From: Rathayibacter rhapontici
Lineage (GTDB): Bacteria; Actinomycetota; Actinomycetes; Actinomycetales; Microbacteriaceae
Length of the DNA stretch: 64,000 nucleotides
Reading direction: 5' to 3'
NCBI RefSeq assembly: GCF_001995175.1
Contig: NZ_MUKN01000002.1
Location: forward strand, 62,001-126,000
The notes under the pieces were generated by a model. That model searched no databases. It saw only the letters and a list, made by a program, of their open reading frames with translations, and was not told where the DNA came from. Numbering within the stretch: the stretch's first letter is position 1; the number at the start of each line of letters is the position of its first letter. Position numbers and translations under genes: made by a program. This document shows, piece after piece, positions 1 to 7,707 of the stretch.

Positions 1-996
1 CGCCCGGGTCGCCGTGGCGATCCTCGCCATCAGCGAGATCGGCCGGTCGTGCGGGACCTGCTGTCCCGGTGCGTCGGCGAAGGCCTCGACGGCGTCGAGG
101 ATCTCGGGATGCCCCCGCCCGGGCCGGGGACCGGTGACCGCCAGGGACGCGCGGACGCCGCGCACGATCGAGTCGGACAGCAGCGGCCGCCCGCGGGCGA
201 CGAGGGCGCGGACGAAGTCGACCGCCGGACCGCGCTCCCCGAGGGACGTGCCGTCGAGGCCGTCGAGGAGCAGCACGGCGCCGTCCGTGTCGAGACGATC
301 GGCTCGGAGGACCGCCTCGGCCAGGACGGCGGCGACGGTGGATCCCGCCTGCTGCGCGGTCCCGTCCAGGTCGGGCACCCGCAGGAGCCAATCGCCCGCG
401 GCGGTGTTGCGGCCGGCGACGGCCTGCAGGAGCGCCGCCGACCCCGCGCTCGAGGCGGCCATGGTGCGATGGCCGATCACGGTCGCCCACTCGTGCGCGG
501 AGGAGTGGAGCGCGAGGGCCTCAGCGAGGCGCGAGTCCTGCTCGCAGGTGAGCGCCCACTCCTGGAGGATCTCGGGCAGCGCGGCCGAGAGGGACGCCTC
601 CTCCAGCGGGGAGAGCCGCCCGAGCAGCGCCCGAGCGTCCTCCATCAGCCGGAAGGCGTCCTCCATCCGCCCCTGGCCCCGCGCCACCGAGCCGCGTGCG
701 GCCCAGATGCTCAGCTGATCGGCCGGGGCCAGGGGCACCGGGAGCGACCGTCGACCCGGTGCCGGGTCGACCCAGCCGTCGCCGTGGAGGGTGCGGCCCA
801 GATGGGCCATCGCGATCCGCAGGCGCGGCGCCCGGTCCATCACCTCCGGCGGCATGCGCTCGAGGGCCCGGAGGAGGATCGCGGGCTCGGTCTGCACGAG
901 GTGCGTGTAGGAGGAGCGGAGCGCGTCGAGGACCGCCGTCCAGTCGCCCTCGTCGACCGCGGACATCAGCCGGCGGGCGACGGGATCCGGCGTCAC
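1..996 (-). CDS. MalT/LuxR-type regulator, N-terminal part (runs off the left edge)
   Basis: An open frame of about 332 codons runs from a GTG at 996 leftwards past the edge of the window. The protein is helical and Ala/Leu/Arg-rich, with repeat-like helices of the kind found in the sensor and TPR region of large MalT-type LuxR activators, for example the segment LLRALERMPPEVMDRAPRLR near residue 34. No HTH is visible; it would lie at the C-terminus, outside the window. The start is supported by GGAGAG about 7 bases upstream and by a GTGA overlap with the stop codon of the preceding small gene, which suggests translational coupling. The family assignment is inference from helical repeats only; it could be another TPR protein. 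Confidence 0.55.
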   Translation of the reverse strand, partial: MTPDPVARRLMSAVDEGDWTAVLDALRSSYTHLVQTEPAILLRALERMPPEVMDRAPRLRIAMAHLGRTLHGDGWVDPAPGRRSLPVPLAPADQLSIWAARGSVARGQGRMEDAFRLMEDARALLGRLSPLEEASLSAALPEILQEWALTCEQDSRLAEALALHSSAHEWATVIGHRTMAASSAGSAALLQAVAGRNTAAGDWLLRVPDLDGTAQQAGSTVAAVLAEAVLRADRLDTDGAVLLLDGLDGTSLGERGPAVDFVRALVARGRPLLSDSIVRGVRASLAVTGPRPGRGHPEILDAVEAFADAPGQQVPHDRPISLMARIATATRA

Positions 997-1115
997 GAGG
1001 GTCTCTCCGACGCGGCGTCGTCGGGTCGGTGCCCGCCGAGGAGGTCGATCGCGTCGGGCCGACGGCGCTCCTCTGCGAGGGCGTGGAGAGCGGTGACGCT
1101 GGCGGTGTCGATCAT
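993..1115 (-). CDS. small 40-residue protein coupled to the MalT-like gene
   Basis: A 41-codon frame starts at ATG 1115 with AGGGAG 8-10 bases upstream. It begins MIDTASVTALHALAEERR, and its TGA overlaps the GTG start of the next gene. It is acidic to neutral, has no signal or membrane segment, and I recognise no family. The coding case rests on the ribosome binding site, the 4-base overlap and codon-like GC3. It may be a leader peptide controlling translation of the regulator behind it. Confidence 0.4.
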   Translation of the reverse strand: MIDTASVTALHALAEERRRPDAIDLLGGHRPDDAASERPS

Positions 1116-1348
1116 GAGTGGGAGCTCCCTCGAGGACGGCGGTGCTTCCTCGGGGACCGGGAGGGTGCGCGACCGGCTCCTCCGCCACGCCGGGGAGGGG
1201 ACGGGGGAACCGGTGCGGCCAGAGTAGGCCCGCTGAGCGCGATCCGGGAAGGCATGGGGGCTGCCGCTCGGGTTCCGGTCCGAACGGCGGCCGCCGCCCC
1301 TCCCGGACGACGGACGGGTCGCTCGGCGCGACCCCTCGGTGCGACCCT

Positions 1349-2245
1349 TCAGTGCAGCCCCTCGGACGCCTCCGGCTCGAGGTGCCGGAGATCCCGCTGC
1401 AGCCGCTGCGAGCGGAGGTAGCCGCTCAGGGCGTGGCCGGGGACGGGAGGGGCCGAGAGGTCGCCGAGGACGGCGCGCGCGGTCGCCAGCCGCGCGCGCC
1501 GGATCTCGTTGAAGACGGTCGTGCCGTTCGCGGCGAACACCCGCTGGAGCGTCCGCTTGGGCACCCCGAGGCGCTCCGAGACCTCCTGCACCGAGAGGTT
1601 CGCATCCGCCGACATGGCCGCGATGAGCGCGAGGGCGCGGGTGTGCACGGTCTCGGTCCGCTCGCGGGGCAGCGAGGTGGCCAGCACGGCGCCGGTGAGC
1701 TGCTCGACCGCCGCGCGCACGAGCGGGAACGCGGGCGAGTCGGCGTCGAGCGACGAGCCGAACGTGGCGTTGACGGTCGACAGCAGGATGCCGCGGCCCG
1801 CGGGGTCGGCCTCGGTCACCAGAGCGCCGCTGTCCTCCCAGTCGAGGAGCCCGAGGAGCGGGCTCTCGAGGGCGATCTCGATCCGCGCGCCGGGTGCGTC
1901 GGTGACGAGGGTGTAGGAGTGGCTGCGCCGCAGGTACGCGATGCAGCCGACGCTCACGCGCACCTCCAGTGCCGAGGGGTCGTCCGGCTGCACGACGATC
2001 TCGCCCTCGAGCGGGATGAGGAGCCGGATGCCGGAGCCCACGGGCGCGCTGCGGTGCAGCCGGGCCGCGGTGTGCCAGAGCCGGACGACGTCGAACGAGC
2101 CGCTCCGGAGCACGTCGGCGACGACGCGCAGCGGTCCGGAGGGCTTCGCCTCGAGGCCGATGCGGCGGAACCAGGACCTCGCCTCGTCGTCGCGGCGGGT
2201 GACGCCCCGCTCGATGGAGGTCCGGTCGAACGCGCTGATGGTCAT
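1349..2245 (-). CDS. AraC family transcriptional regulator
   Basis: A 298-residue protein. Residues about 50-190 form a beta-rich AraC-binding-like sensor domain. The C-terminal third carries the AraC HTH, recognisable as LSVQEVSERLGVPKRTLQRVF followed by the helix NEIRRARLATARAVL. The second HTH motif is poorly conserved. The start ATG 2245 has AAAGGTG 8 bases upstream. The ligand is unknown. The gene is not co-directional with an obvious target: the DUF11-like gene upstream is transcribed the same way but 137 bases apart. Two further AraC-HTH proteins follow on the other strand, so this is a small cluster of AraC-type regulators. Confidence 0.85.
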   Translation of the reverse strand: MTISAFDRTSIERGVTRRDDEARSWFRRIGLEAKPSGPLRVVADVLRSGSFDVVRLWHTAARLHRSAPVGSGIRLLIPLEGEIVVQPDDPSALEVRVSVGCIAYLRRSHSYTLVTDAPGARIEIALESPLLGLLDWEDSGALVTEADPAGRGILLSTVNATFGSSLDADSPAFPLVRAAVEQLTGAVLATSLPRERTETVHTRALALIAAMSADANLSVQEVSERLGVPKRTLQRVFAANGTTVFNEIRRARLATARAVLGDLSAPPVPGHALSGYLRSQRLQRDLRHLEPEASEGLH

Positions 2246-2382
2246 GGCTGTGCACCTTTCTGCCGAGCCGTCGGGGCGGTCGGACAGGGAGAAGACTGCC
2301 CGCGGGACCGCACTCCTGAGAGAGTTTCACCCGTCCGGGGCGCGGAGATCACCCTCGTCGCCGCGCACTACCTCCTTACGGG

Positions 2383-2847
2383 TCACAGCACGGACGCGGT
2401 CGGATCGGGATCGATCACCACCAGCACGCGAGCGTGCCCGCTGATCGGAGCGCCGTCGGCGCCCGTGCCCCGGACGTCGAGCGAGTTGACGATCGTCCGC
2501 CGCACCGCGGGCGGCCGGACCGTGTAGCGGGCCGCCGTGACGAAGCCCGCGCCGGGAGCGATCCGCTCGACGCAGCCGACCAGCGTCGACGGGGCGTCGT
2601 CGTACTCGAGGTCGTCGGCCGACCCGTCCGAGAATCGGCGCTGCAGCAGGTGGAGGTCGTGGAGGCTCGCCCCCGTGCCGTTGCGGACGTGGATCCAGAA
2701 CACGAGCACGAGAGCGCCGCGCCGGACCCCCTCTTCCGCGGAGGAGGGGACGTGCGACACGGTGACCTCGAGCTCCAGGCGCGGAACCGGTCCGGCGGGC
2801 GGAGCGAGCGGACTCCTCGAGGACGCCGCGGGCGGGCACAGGGGCAT
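2383..2847 (-). CDS. DUF11-like single-domain protein without signal peptide
   Basis: 154 residues. The start ATG 2847 has a strong AAGGAG seven bases upstream. Residues about 28-150 follow the layout of the DUF11/conserved-repeat beta-sandwich: an N-x-T-G turn (VRNGTGASLHDLHL), a conserved Cys before the L-x-P-G turn (CVERIAPGAGF), then YTV and the closing VNSLDVRGTGADGAPISG strand. In known proteins these domains occur in tandem on long secreted surface proteins. Here there is one copy and no signal peptide or membrane segment, so the protein appears cytoplasmic. The function is unknown. The domain call is by pattern, not by search. Confidence 0.6.
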   Translation of the reverse strand: MPLCPPAASSRSPLAPPAGPVPRLELEVTVSHVPSSAEEGVRRGALVLVFWIHVRNGTGASLHDLHLLQRRFSDGSADDLEYDDAPSTLVGCVERIAPGAGFVTAARYTVRPPAVRRTIVNSLDVRGTGADGAPISGHARVLVVIDPDPTASVL

Positions 2848-2940
2848 CGGGTCTCCTTCGGGACGGGGACGGTGCGGCGGCACGACGATGATCGCCGGTG
2901 CGCTCCTCCTCCGTCCCGGCCCGTCGTGAAGACGGGGATC

Positions 2941-3015
2941 CCGGGCGCGACCGGCGGGATCCGCCCCGGCTCGCGCCATTGGGCCGGGAGCCCGTGCCAG
3001 GCCGGTCGCGCCCGG
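2941..3015. repeat. 15-bp perfect inverted repeat in a 335-base divergent intergenic region
   Basis: CCGGGCGCGACCGGC at 2941-2955 is perfectly complementary to 3001-3015, with a 45-base loop. It lies in the only long gap of this part (2848-3182), between the divergent DUF11-like and AraC-HTH genes, where a terminator would not be expected. It could be a regulator site or a structured leader. I see nothing else definite in the gap. Confidence 0.5.
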
Positions 3016-3182
3016 CGAGCCGCGCCCATAATCGGGTGATCCCGCTCGCTCCGACGCCCTGCGCTCGGACCCGTCGAGCTGTCCGGGCCGTCCGCCGCGG
3101 CCCCCTCGGCGCCGTCGCTGCGACGGGACCGCACCGCCGATCCGTCGGCGTCCACTCCGACCCGAACCAGAGGTGACCGACG

Positions 3183-3566
3183 ATGATGACGGACGTTCTG
3201 CGCGCCGCGAGCCCGCGACCGGGGCGACTCCGAGCGGAGGGACCCGGGCGCCCCACGGGGCTCGGCGACCGCGTCGACCGGGTCCTGCGGCAGTTCCACG
3301 CGGTGCCGGGGCTCGACGCCGGCTCCGTCGCGCGGGTCCTCGGCGTCTCCGAGATCCGCGTGCGGGTCGTCCACCGGCTCCGCCACGGAGTCTCGATCCG
3401 TCACCGCGTCGACCGCATCCGACTGGCCGTCGCCGAGGACGTGCTGCTCGCCCACCCCGGCGCGGGGGAGCCCGCCCGGGTGCGCGCCGCCGAGGCCGCC
3501 GGCTTCCGCTCGACGGCCGAGCTCGACCGCGTCTCGTCGCGGATCCGCGCCGGCCGTCGGTGGTGA
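3183..3566 (+). CDS. small AraC-type HTH protein
   Basis: 127 residues. The start ATG 3183 is preceded by AGAGGTG. After a basic N-terminal tail, residues about 30-120 resemble a stand-alone AraC DNA-binding domain: the first HTH is GLDAGSVARVLGVSEIRVRVVHR, and a second helix pair contains AAEAAGFRSTAELDRV. There is no sensor domain. The next gene on the same strand has the same plan with about 85 bases between them, so the two are probably diverged tandem duplicates. The target is unknown. Confidence 0.6.
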   Translation: MMTDVLRAASPRPGRLRAEGPGRPTGLGDRVDRVLRQFHAVPGLDAGSVARVLGVSEIRVRVVHRLRHGVSIRHRVDRIRLAVAEDVLLAHPGAGEPARVRAAEAAGFRSTAELDRVSSRIRAGRRW

Positions 3567-3651
3567 GACGGGTCGACACCGCTGTGCACGCCAGGGTCAG
3601 ACCATCACGCGCCACCGCGTCATCGGACGGCGGCCGGGGAGTCTCCTCCCC

Positions 3652-4224
3652 ATGGCCCTCCCCAGAATCCTGACTGCCGGATCCCGTCCCTCCCGATCGC
3701 GGGCGCCCCGCCGGCTCGACGTGCTCGCCGTCGCGACCGCAGCGCTCGTCACCGAGCGCTTCCTCGATCCGCGCTTCACCCCGGCCCGCCTGGCCGAGGA
3801 GCTCCACGTGCCGGTGCTCGCGCTGCGCGTGCGGTTCCGCCGCCTCTACGGGTTCTCGATCGACGAGCACCTCGCCCGGTGCCGGACGGAGCTCGCCGCC
3901 GTCCTCATGGCGAGCACCCCGCACCGCCTCGGTGCCCTGGAGGAGATCGCGCGCGCCTCCGGCTACCGCGGAGTCCCGTCGCGCGACCGCGACTTCCGCC
4001 GGTGGCGCGGCACTCCCGCTCTGGCCGCCTGGTTCAGGACGGGGGCGAGCCGCGGCTCCGCCCCCGCGCCGTCCACCCCTGCGCCGTCCACCCCTGCGCC
4101 GTCCACCGATGCGCTGTCCACCGGTGCGCGGTCCGGCGTCGAGCGCCCTGCGGCGGGCCGGGTCTCCGAGCGGTCGAGCGGCCGCCGTGCCCCTGTCCCG
4201 ATCGCCTCGACGGTCGACGCCTGA
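3652..4224 (+). CDS. AraC-type HTH protein with repetitive C-terminal tail
   Basis: 190 residues. Residues about 25-125 are an AraC DNA-binding domain: the first HTH is FTPARLAEELHVPVLALRVRFR, then a conserved RLYGFSIDEHLARCR helix, and LEEIARASGY in the second HTH. Residues about 138-165 are a low-complexity A-P-S-T tail encoded by five 15-base tandem repeats. The tail is probably unstructured. It pairs with the smaller AraC-HTH gene just upstream. The start ATG 3652 sits behind a GGGGAGTCTCCTCCCC palindrome that contains the possible ribosome binding site. Confidence 0.6.
   Translation: MALPRILTAGSRPSRSRAPRRLDVLAVATAALVTERFLDPRFTPARLAEELHVPVLALRVRFRRLYGFSIDEHLARCRTELAAVLMASTPHRLGALEEIARASGYRGVPSRDRDFRRWRGTPALAAWFRTGASRGSAPAPSTPAPSTPAPSTDALSTGARSGVERPAAGRVSERSSGRRAPVPIASTVDA
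4063..4137 (+). repeat. five 15-base tandem repeats inside a coding region
   Basis: Units beginning at 4063, 4078, 4093, 4108 and 4123 follow the pattern CCTGCGCCGTCCACC. The second and third are identical and the last two are diverged. They encode the repeated A-P-S-T-P tail of the AraC-HTH protein. The repeat number could vary between strains without breaking the frame. Confidence 0.75.
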
Positions 4225-4225
4225 T

Positions 4226-4254
4226 CCGCCCCCGCCCTGTGCTCAGCGGGGCGG
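4226..4254. terminator. candidate bidirectional terminator hairpin
   Basis: GC-rich arms CCGCCCCCGC (4226-4235) and GCGGGGCGG (4246-4254) pair across a 10-base loop. They lie between the convergent AraC-HTH and acyl-CoA synthetase genes. There is no T-run, as is usual in high-GC actinobacteria. Confidence 0.4.
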
Positions 4255-4322
4255 TGCCGCTCCGGCCGCGTCGCGCAGTGACGGGCCTCGACGGCCGCCG
4301 TCGCTCCGGCCGACGGTGGCGG

Positions 4323-6011
4323 TTACTCGGGTCGGACGCGGTCGCTCCGCCACTCCGTCGTGATCTCCTCGCCCCGGTCGAAGGCCGCCTGCTCGCGCTG
4401 GCGCAGCTCGACCCGGCGGATCTTGCCCGAGATCGTCTTGGGGAGCTCGGTGAACTCGAGGCGGCGCACGCGCTCGAACGACGAGAGCACCTCCCGGGTG
4501 TGCGCGAAGATCGCCGACGCGGTCTCGGCCGTCGGCTCCCAGCCCTCCGCCAGCGCGACGTACGCCTTCACGATGCTCTGCCGCACCGCGTCCGGAGCGG
4601 GCACCACCGCCGACTCGGCGACCGCCGGGTGCTGCAGCAGCACGCTCTCCACCTCGAAGGGCGAGATCTTGAAGTCGGAGGACTTGAAGATGTCGTCGGT
4701 GCGGCCGACGAAGGTGATGGTGCCGTCGACCGCGCGCACCGCGACGTCGCCGGTGTGGAACAGTCCGTCGGCGCGGGCGCGCGCGGTGCGCTCGTCGTCG
4801 CCGTGGTAGCCCGACATGAGGTTGACCGGCTCGGTGGAGAGGTCGAGGCAGATCTCACCCGTGGAGGAGCTCTCGCCCGTGAGCGGATCGATCAGCGCGA
4901 TCGCCACTCCGGGCAGGGGGCGGCCCATCGCCCCGGGCACGATCTCGGAACCGGGAGCGTTGGCGATGACGGCCGTGGTCTCGGTCTGGCCGTAGCCGTC
5001 GCGGATCCCCAGACCCCACTCGCGTTCGACGGTGCCGATGACCTCGGGGTTCAGCGGCTCGCCCGCCGACAGGATCTGCGCCAGTGCACGGGGCTTCGCG
5101 CCGAGCTCGGACTGGATCAGCATCCGCCACACCGTCGGCGGTGCGCAGAAGGTGGTGACCTCCGCGCGGTCGAGCTGCTCGCGCAGCGCCCTGGGCGAGA
5201 AGCGGCTGTAGTTGTAGACGAAGACGGTGGCCTCGGCGTTCCACGGGGCGAAGAAGCAGCTCCAGGCGTGCTTGCCCCAGCCGGGCGAGCTGATCGCCGA
5301 GTGCACGTCGCCGGGCTGGACGCCCAGCCAGTACATGGTGCTGAGGTGGCCCACCGGGTACGACTCGTGCGTGTGGACGACCATCTTGGGCTTCGAGGTC
5401 GTGCCCGACGTGAAGTAGATCAGGCACGGATCGGTGCTCCGGACGCTCACCGTCGGGCTGATCCCGAACGGCTCGAGCGACTCGGAGTAGTCGAGCCAGC
5501 CGTCCACGGCGCCACCGACGGCGATGCGGCCGAAGTCGCCCTCGACGTCGTCGAACTTGGCGGTCTCGGAGGCGTCGGCGATGACGTGCGCGACCTCGCC
5601 GCGCTCGAGCCGGTCGGCCAGATCGGCGGGGGAGAGGAGCGTCGTGGTCGGCAGGATGACCGCGCCGAGCTTCATGATCGCGAGCATCGACTCCCACAGC
5701 TCGACCCGGTTGCCCAGCATGAGCATCACGTGGTCGCCCTGCTCCACTCCGACCGAGTGCAGCCAGGTGGCGACCTCGTCGGATCGCCAGCGCATCTCGT
5801 CGAACGAGACCTTCTGCTCCGAGCCGTCCTCCTCGACGATCCACAGCGCGGGGCGCTCGTTGCCGATCGCGATCGCGTCGAACCAGTCGACCGCCCAGTT
5901 GAAGCGGGGGCCGACATCCGGCCAGTGGAAGGCCTCGGTGGCGGCCGCCACGTCGGTGCGGTGCTCGAGCAGGACGTCGCGCGCGGCGCGGAAGCTCCCG
6001 GTGGGATTCAT
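4323..6011 (-). CDS. acyl-CoA synthetase (AMP-binding, medium-chain/acetate type)
   Basis: 562 residues, full length for the ANL superfamily. It activates a carboxylic acid to an acyl-adenylate and then to acyl-CoA. The A3 P-loop-like motif is YFTSGTTSKPKMV, the A5 region is DGYGQTETT, the A7/A8 hinge contains GDVAVRAVDGTITFVGRTDDIFK, and the A10 lysine is in LPKTISGKIRR near the C-terminus. The layout resembles medium-chain acyl-CoA synthetases (MACS) more than fatty-acid FadD enzymes. The start ATG 6011 has GGAGG 9 bases upstream. It lies 113 bases behind the levodione reductase gene on the same strand and may be cotranscribed, fitting a ketone or terpenoid breakdown pathway; this link is inference. 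Confidence 0.88.
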   Translation of the reverse strand: MNPTGSFRAARDVLLEHRTDVAAATEAFHWPDVGPRFNWAVDWFDAIAIGNERPALWIVEEDGSEQKVSFDEMRWRSDEVATWLHSVGVEQGDHVMLMLGNRVELWESMLAIMKLGAVILPTTTLLSPADLADRLERGEVAHVIADASETAKFDDVEGDFGRIAVGGAVDGWLDYSESLEPFGISPTVSVRSTDPCLIYFTSGTTSKPKMVVHTHESYPVGHLSTMYWLGVQPGDVHSAISSPGWGKHAWSCFFAPWNAEATVFVYNYSRFSPRALREQLDRAEVTTFCAPPTVWRMLIQSELGAKPRALAQILSAGEPLNPEVIGTVEREWGLGIRDGYGQTETTAVIANAPGSEIVPGAMGRPLPGVAIALIDPLTGESSSTGEICLDLSTEPVNLMSGYHGDDERTARARADGLFHTGDVAVRAVDGTITFVGRTDDIFKSSDFKISPFEVESVLLQHPAVAESAVVPAPDAVRQSIVKAYVALAEGWEPTAETASAIFAHTREVLSSFERVRRLEFTELPKTISGKIRRVELRQREQAAFDRGEEITTEWRSDRVRPE

Positions 6012-6124
6012 GCGCTCATTCTCCTCCCGTCGCGCCGACGGCTCCGTTCCCCCGCGGGAGGCCGAGGAGCGGACGGGACCGGCCGCCGCGGCAGCGGGTC
6101 CCGTCCGTCGTCGGGCGCCGGGGG

Positions 6125-6916
6125 TCAGTACTGGATGGACTGGCCGCCGTCGATGGGGAGGACGACCGCGTTGACGTACGCGGCGTCGTCCGAGAGGAGG
6201 AACGCGACGACGGAGGCGATCTCGGCGGCCTCGCCGTAGCGCTTGGTCGGGTTGACCTGGATGAACTCCTCCGCGGCCTTCCGAGGGTTCTCGGGGTCGA
6301 GCTGCTTCATCGAGTTCTCGACCATGGGCGTCCAGATGGCGCCGGGAGCGATGGCGTTGATCCGGATGCCGTAGCGGCCGTACTCGACGCCGGAGTTGCG
6401 CGTGAGGCCGACGACGCCGTGCTTGGCGGCCGCGTAGCCGGACTGGTTGCCGATGCCGGTGATGCCGCCGACGGACGCGGTGTTCACGACCATGCCCGAG
6501 CCCTGCTCGCGCATCACCTTGAGGACCTTCTCGAGCCCGAGGAACACGCCGCGCAGGTTGATCGCGACGACCTTGTCGAACTCGGCCGCGGTGAAGTCCT
6601 CGGTGAGGTTCTGCCGCCCCTCGATGCCCGCGTTGTTGAAGAAGCCGTCGATCCGGCCGAAGCGCTCGAGGGTCGCGGCGACGTAGGCGTCGACGTCCTC
6701 CTCCTTCGACACGTCGGCGGTCACGGTGAGCGTCTCGCCGCCGGGGACGGCGGCGGTCACCGCCTCGACGGTCGCGGCGAGCCCCTGCTCGGAGATGTCG
6801 ACGAGGGCGAGCTTCGCGCCCTCCTCGGCGAGGCGGACGGCGCTGGCGCGGCCGAGTCCGGACCCTCCTCCGGTGATGAGGACGACGCGGTCGGTGAAGC
6901 GCTGGGTGGTGGACAT
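6125..6916 (-). CDS. lvr: levodione reductase-like short-chain dehydrogenase
   Basis: 263 residues. A classical SDR: the NAD-binding motif is ITGGGSGLGR (about residues 14-23), NNAG is at 94-97, and the catalytic residues are Ser148, Tyr161 and Lys165 (YAAAK). The sequence reads almost like the (6R)-levodione reductase of Leifsonia aquatica, as I remember it, including IEGRQN, VNTASVGGITGIGNQSGY and the C-terminal IDGGQS. That enzyme is an NAD-dependent reductase of a cyclic diketone to actinol. Substrate identity here is by resemblance only; closely related SDRs act on other cyclic ketones. The start ATG 6916 follows AGGAGG with good spacing. The acyl-CoA synthetase lies downstream on the same strand. 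Confidence 0.85.
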   Translation of the reverse strand: MSTTQRFTDRVVLITGGGSGLGRASAVRLAEEGAKLALVDISEQGLAATVEAVTAAVPGGETLTVTADVSKEEDVDAYVAATLERFGRIDGFFNNAGIEGRQNLTEDFTAAEFDKVVAINLRGVFLGLEKVLKVMREQGSGMVVNTASVGGITGIGNQSGYAAAKHGVVGLTRNSGVEYGRYGIRINAIAPGAIWTPMVENSMKQLDPENPRKAAEEFIQVNPTKRYGEAAEIASVVAFLLSDDAAYVNAVVLPIDGGQSIQY

Positions 6917-7149
6917 GGTGACCTCCTGCTCGGGGAGCGAAGGGGTCGGCGGGCCGGCGAGTCCGGCTCCGTGCTCGTTCACGGACGCCCTTCGACTCGC
7001 TCCCAAGTGTTGCTCGGTTTTCTGGATGCCTCCTCCGAGCGGACTCCCGGAGGCGTCCGAGCGGACCCTGGCAAGGGCCGCAGAGAGCGCGCCGCTCGGC
7101 GCCGACCTCGGGTACACCGGAGGGACCGAGACGGACAGGGGGAGCCGCG

Positions 7150-7665
7150 ATGGTGAGCAGAAGGATGGCGACGACAGGGGCGGCGACCGTGCTCGCGGCG
7201 CTCGTGCTGGCGGGCTGCACGGCACCCGCCGAGGAGGACGCGGCGACGCCCGCGGCGACTCCGACGGCGACGAGCACCGCGGTGCCGACGTCGACTCCGG
7301 GGCCGATCGGACCGCTGGACCTGCCGGAGGGCCAGACCGCGGCGGTCACGTGGACCGATCAGATCGGGGCGCCCGAGCCGCAGACCGTCCGCCTCGTGGG
7401 CGAGCCGCTCTCGATCCGGCTCGCGGTCGCCTGCGACACCGCGGACGCCGAGGTGACGGTCGAGATCGAGGGCCTGATGACCAGTGCCTCGACGTGCCTC
7501 TACGACGAGGGCATCACGCGCGGCGACCCGAACGAGGGCAACGGCGCCAGCATGCAGATCGCCGTCGACCAGGACGCCCGCATCGTGGTCACGACCGACC
7601 CTGCGGACGCCCGCTGGTCGGGGACAGTCTCGACCGGACCGCGGACGGTGCCGGCTCCGGGGTGA
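7150..7665 (+). CDS. secreted lipoprotein of unknown function
   Basis: 171 residues. The N-terminal signal peptide ends in the lipobox LAGC (Cys about residue 24), so the protein should be lipid-anchored outside the membrane. A Thr/Ala/Pro-rich linker (about 25-55) leads to a single beta-rich domain with two cysteines (ACDT and TCLY) that could form a disulfide. I recognise no family. The start ATG 7150 has GGGGGAG six bases upstream. It is convergent with the M23 peptidase gene. A 23-base tandem repeat covers its stop codon. Confidence 0.7.
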   Translation: MVSRRMATTGAATVLAALVLAGCTAPAEEDAATPAATPTATSTAVPTSTPGPIGPLDLPEGQTAAVTWTDQIGAPEPQTVRLVGEPLSIRLAVACDTADAEVTVEIEGLMTSASTCLYDEGITRGDPNEGNGASMQIAVDQDARIVVTTDPADARWSGTVSTGPRTVPAPG

Positions 7666-7707
7666 GCCCCGTCGGCCCAGCGGCGTGAGCCCGGTCAGCC
7701 CAGCGGC
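7662..7707. repeat. 23-base tandem repeat spanning two convergent stop codons
   Basis: Two adjacent 23-base units (7662-7684 and 7685-7707) share the pattern GTGAGCCC.GTC.GCCCAGCGGC with two differences. The first unit contains the stop codon of the lipoprotein and the second the stop codon of the M23 peptidase, so a local duplication fixed the boundary between the two genes. Confidence 0.7.

Noticed and set aside
4323-7349. Very long minus-strand frames covering several genes (for example 4323-7349 and 34748-40675)
   Set aside because: High GC content removes stop codons in shadow frames. Only the parts with family motifs and ribosome binding sites are genes; the rest is Arg/Pro-rich translation with no family features.
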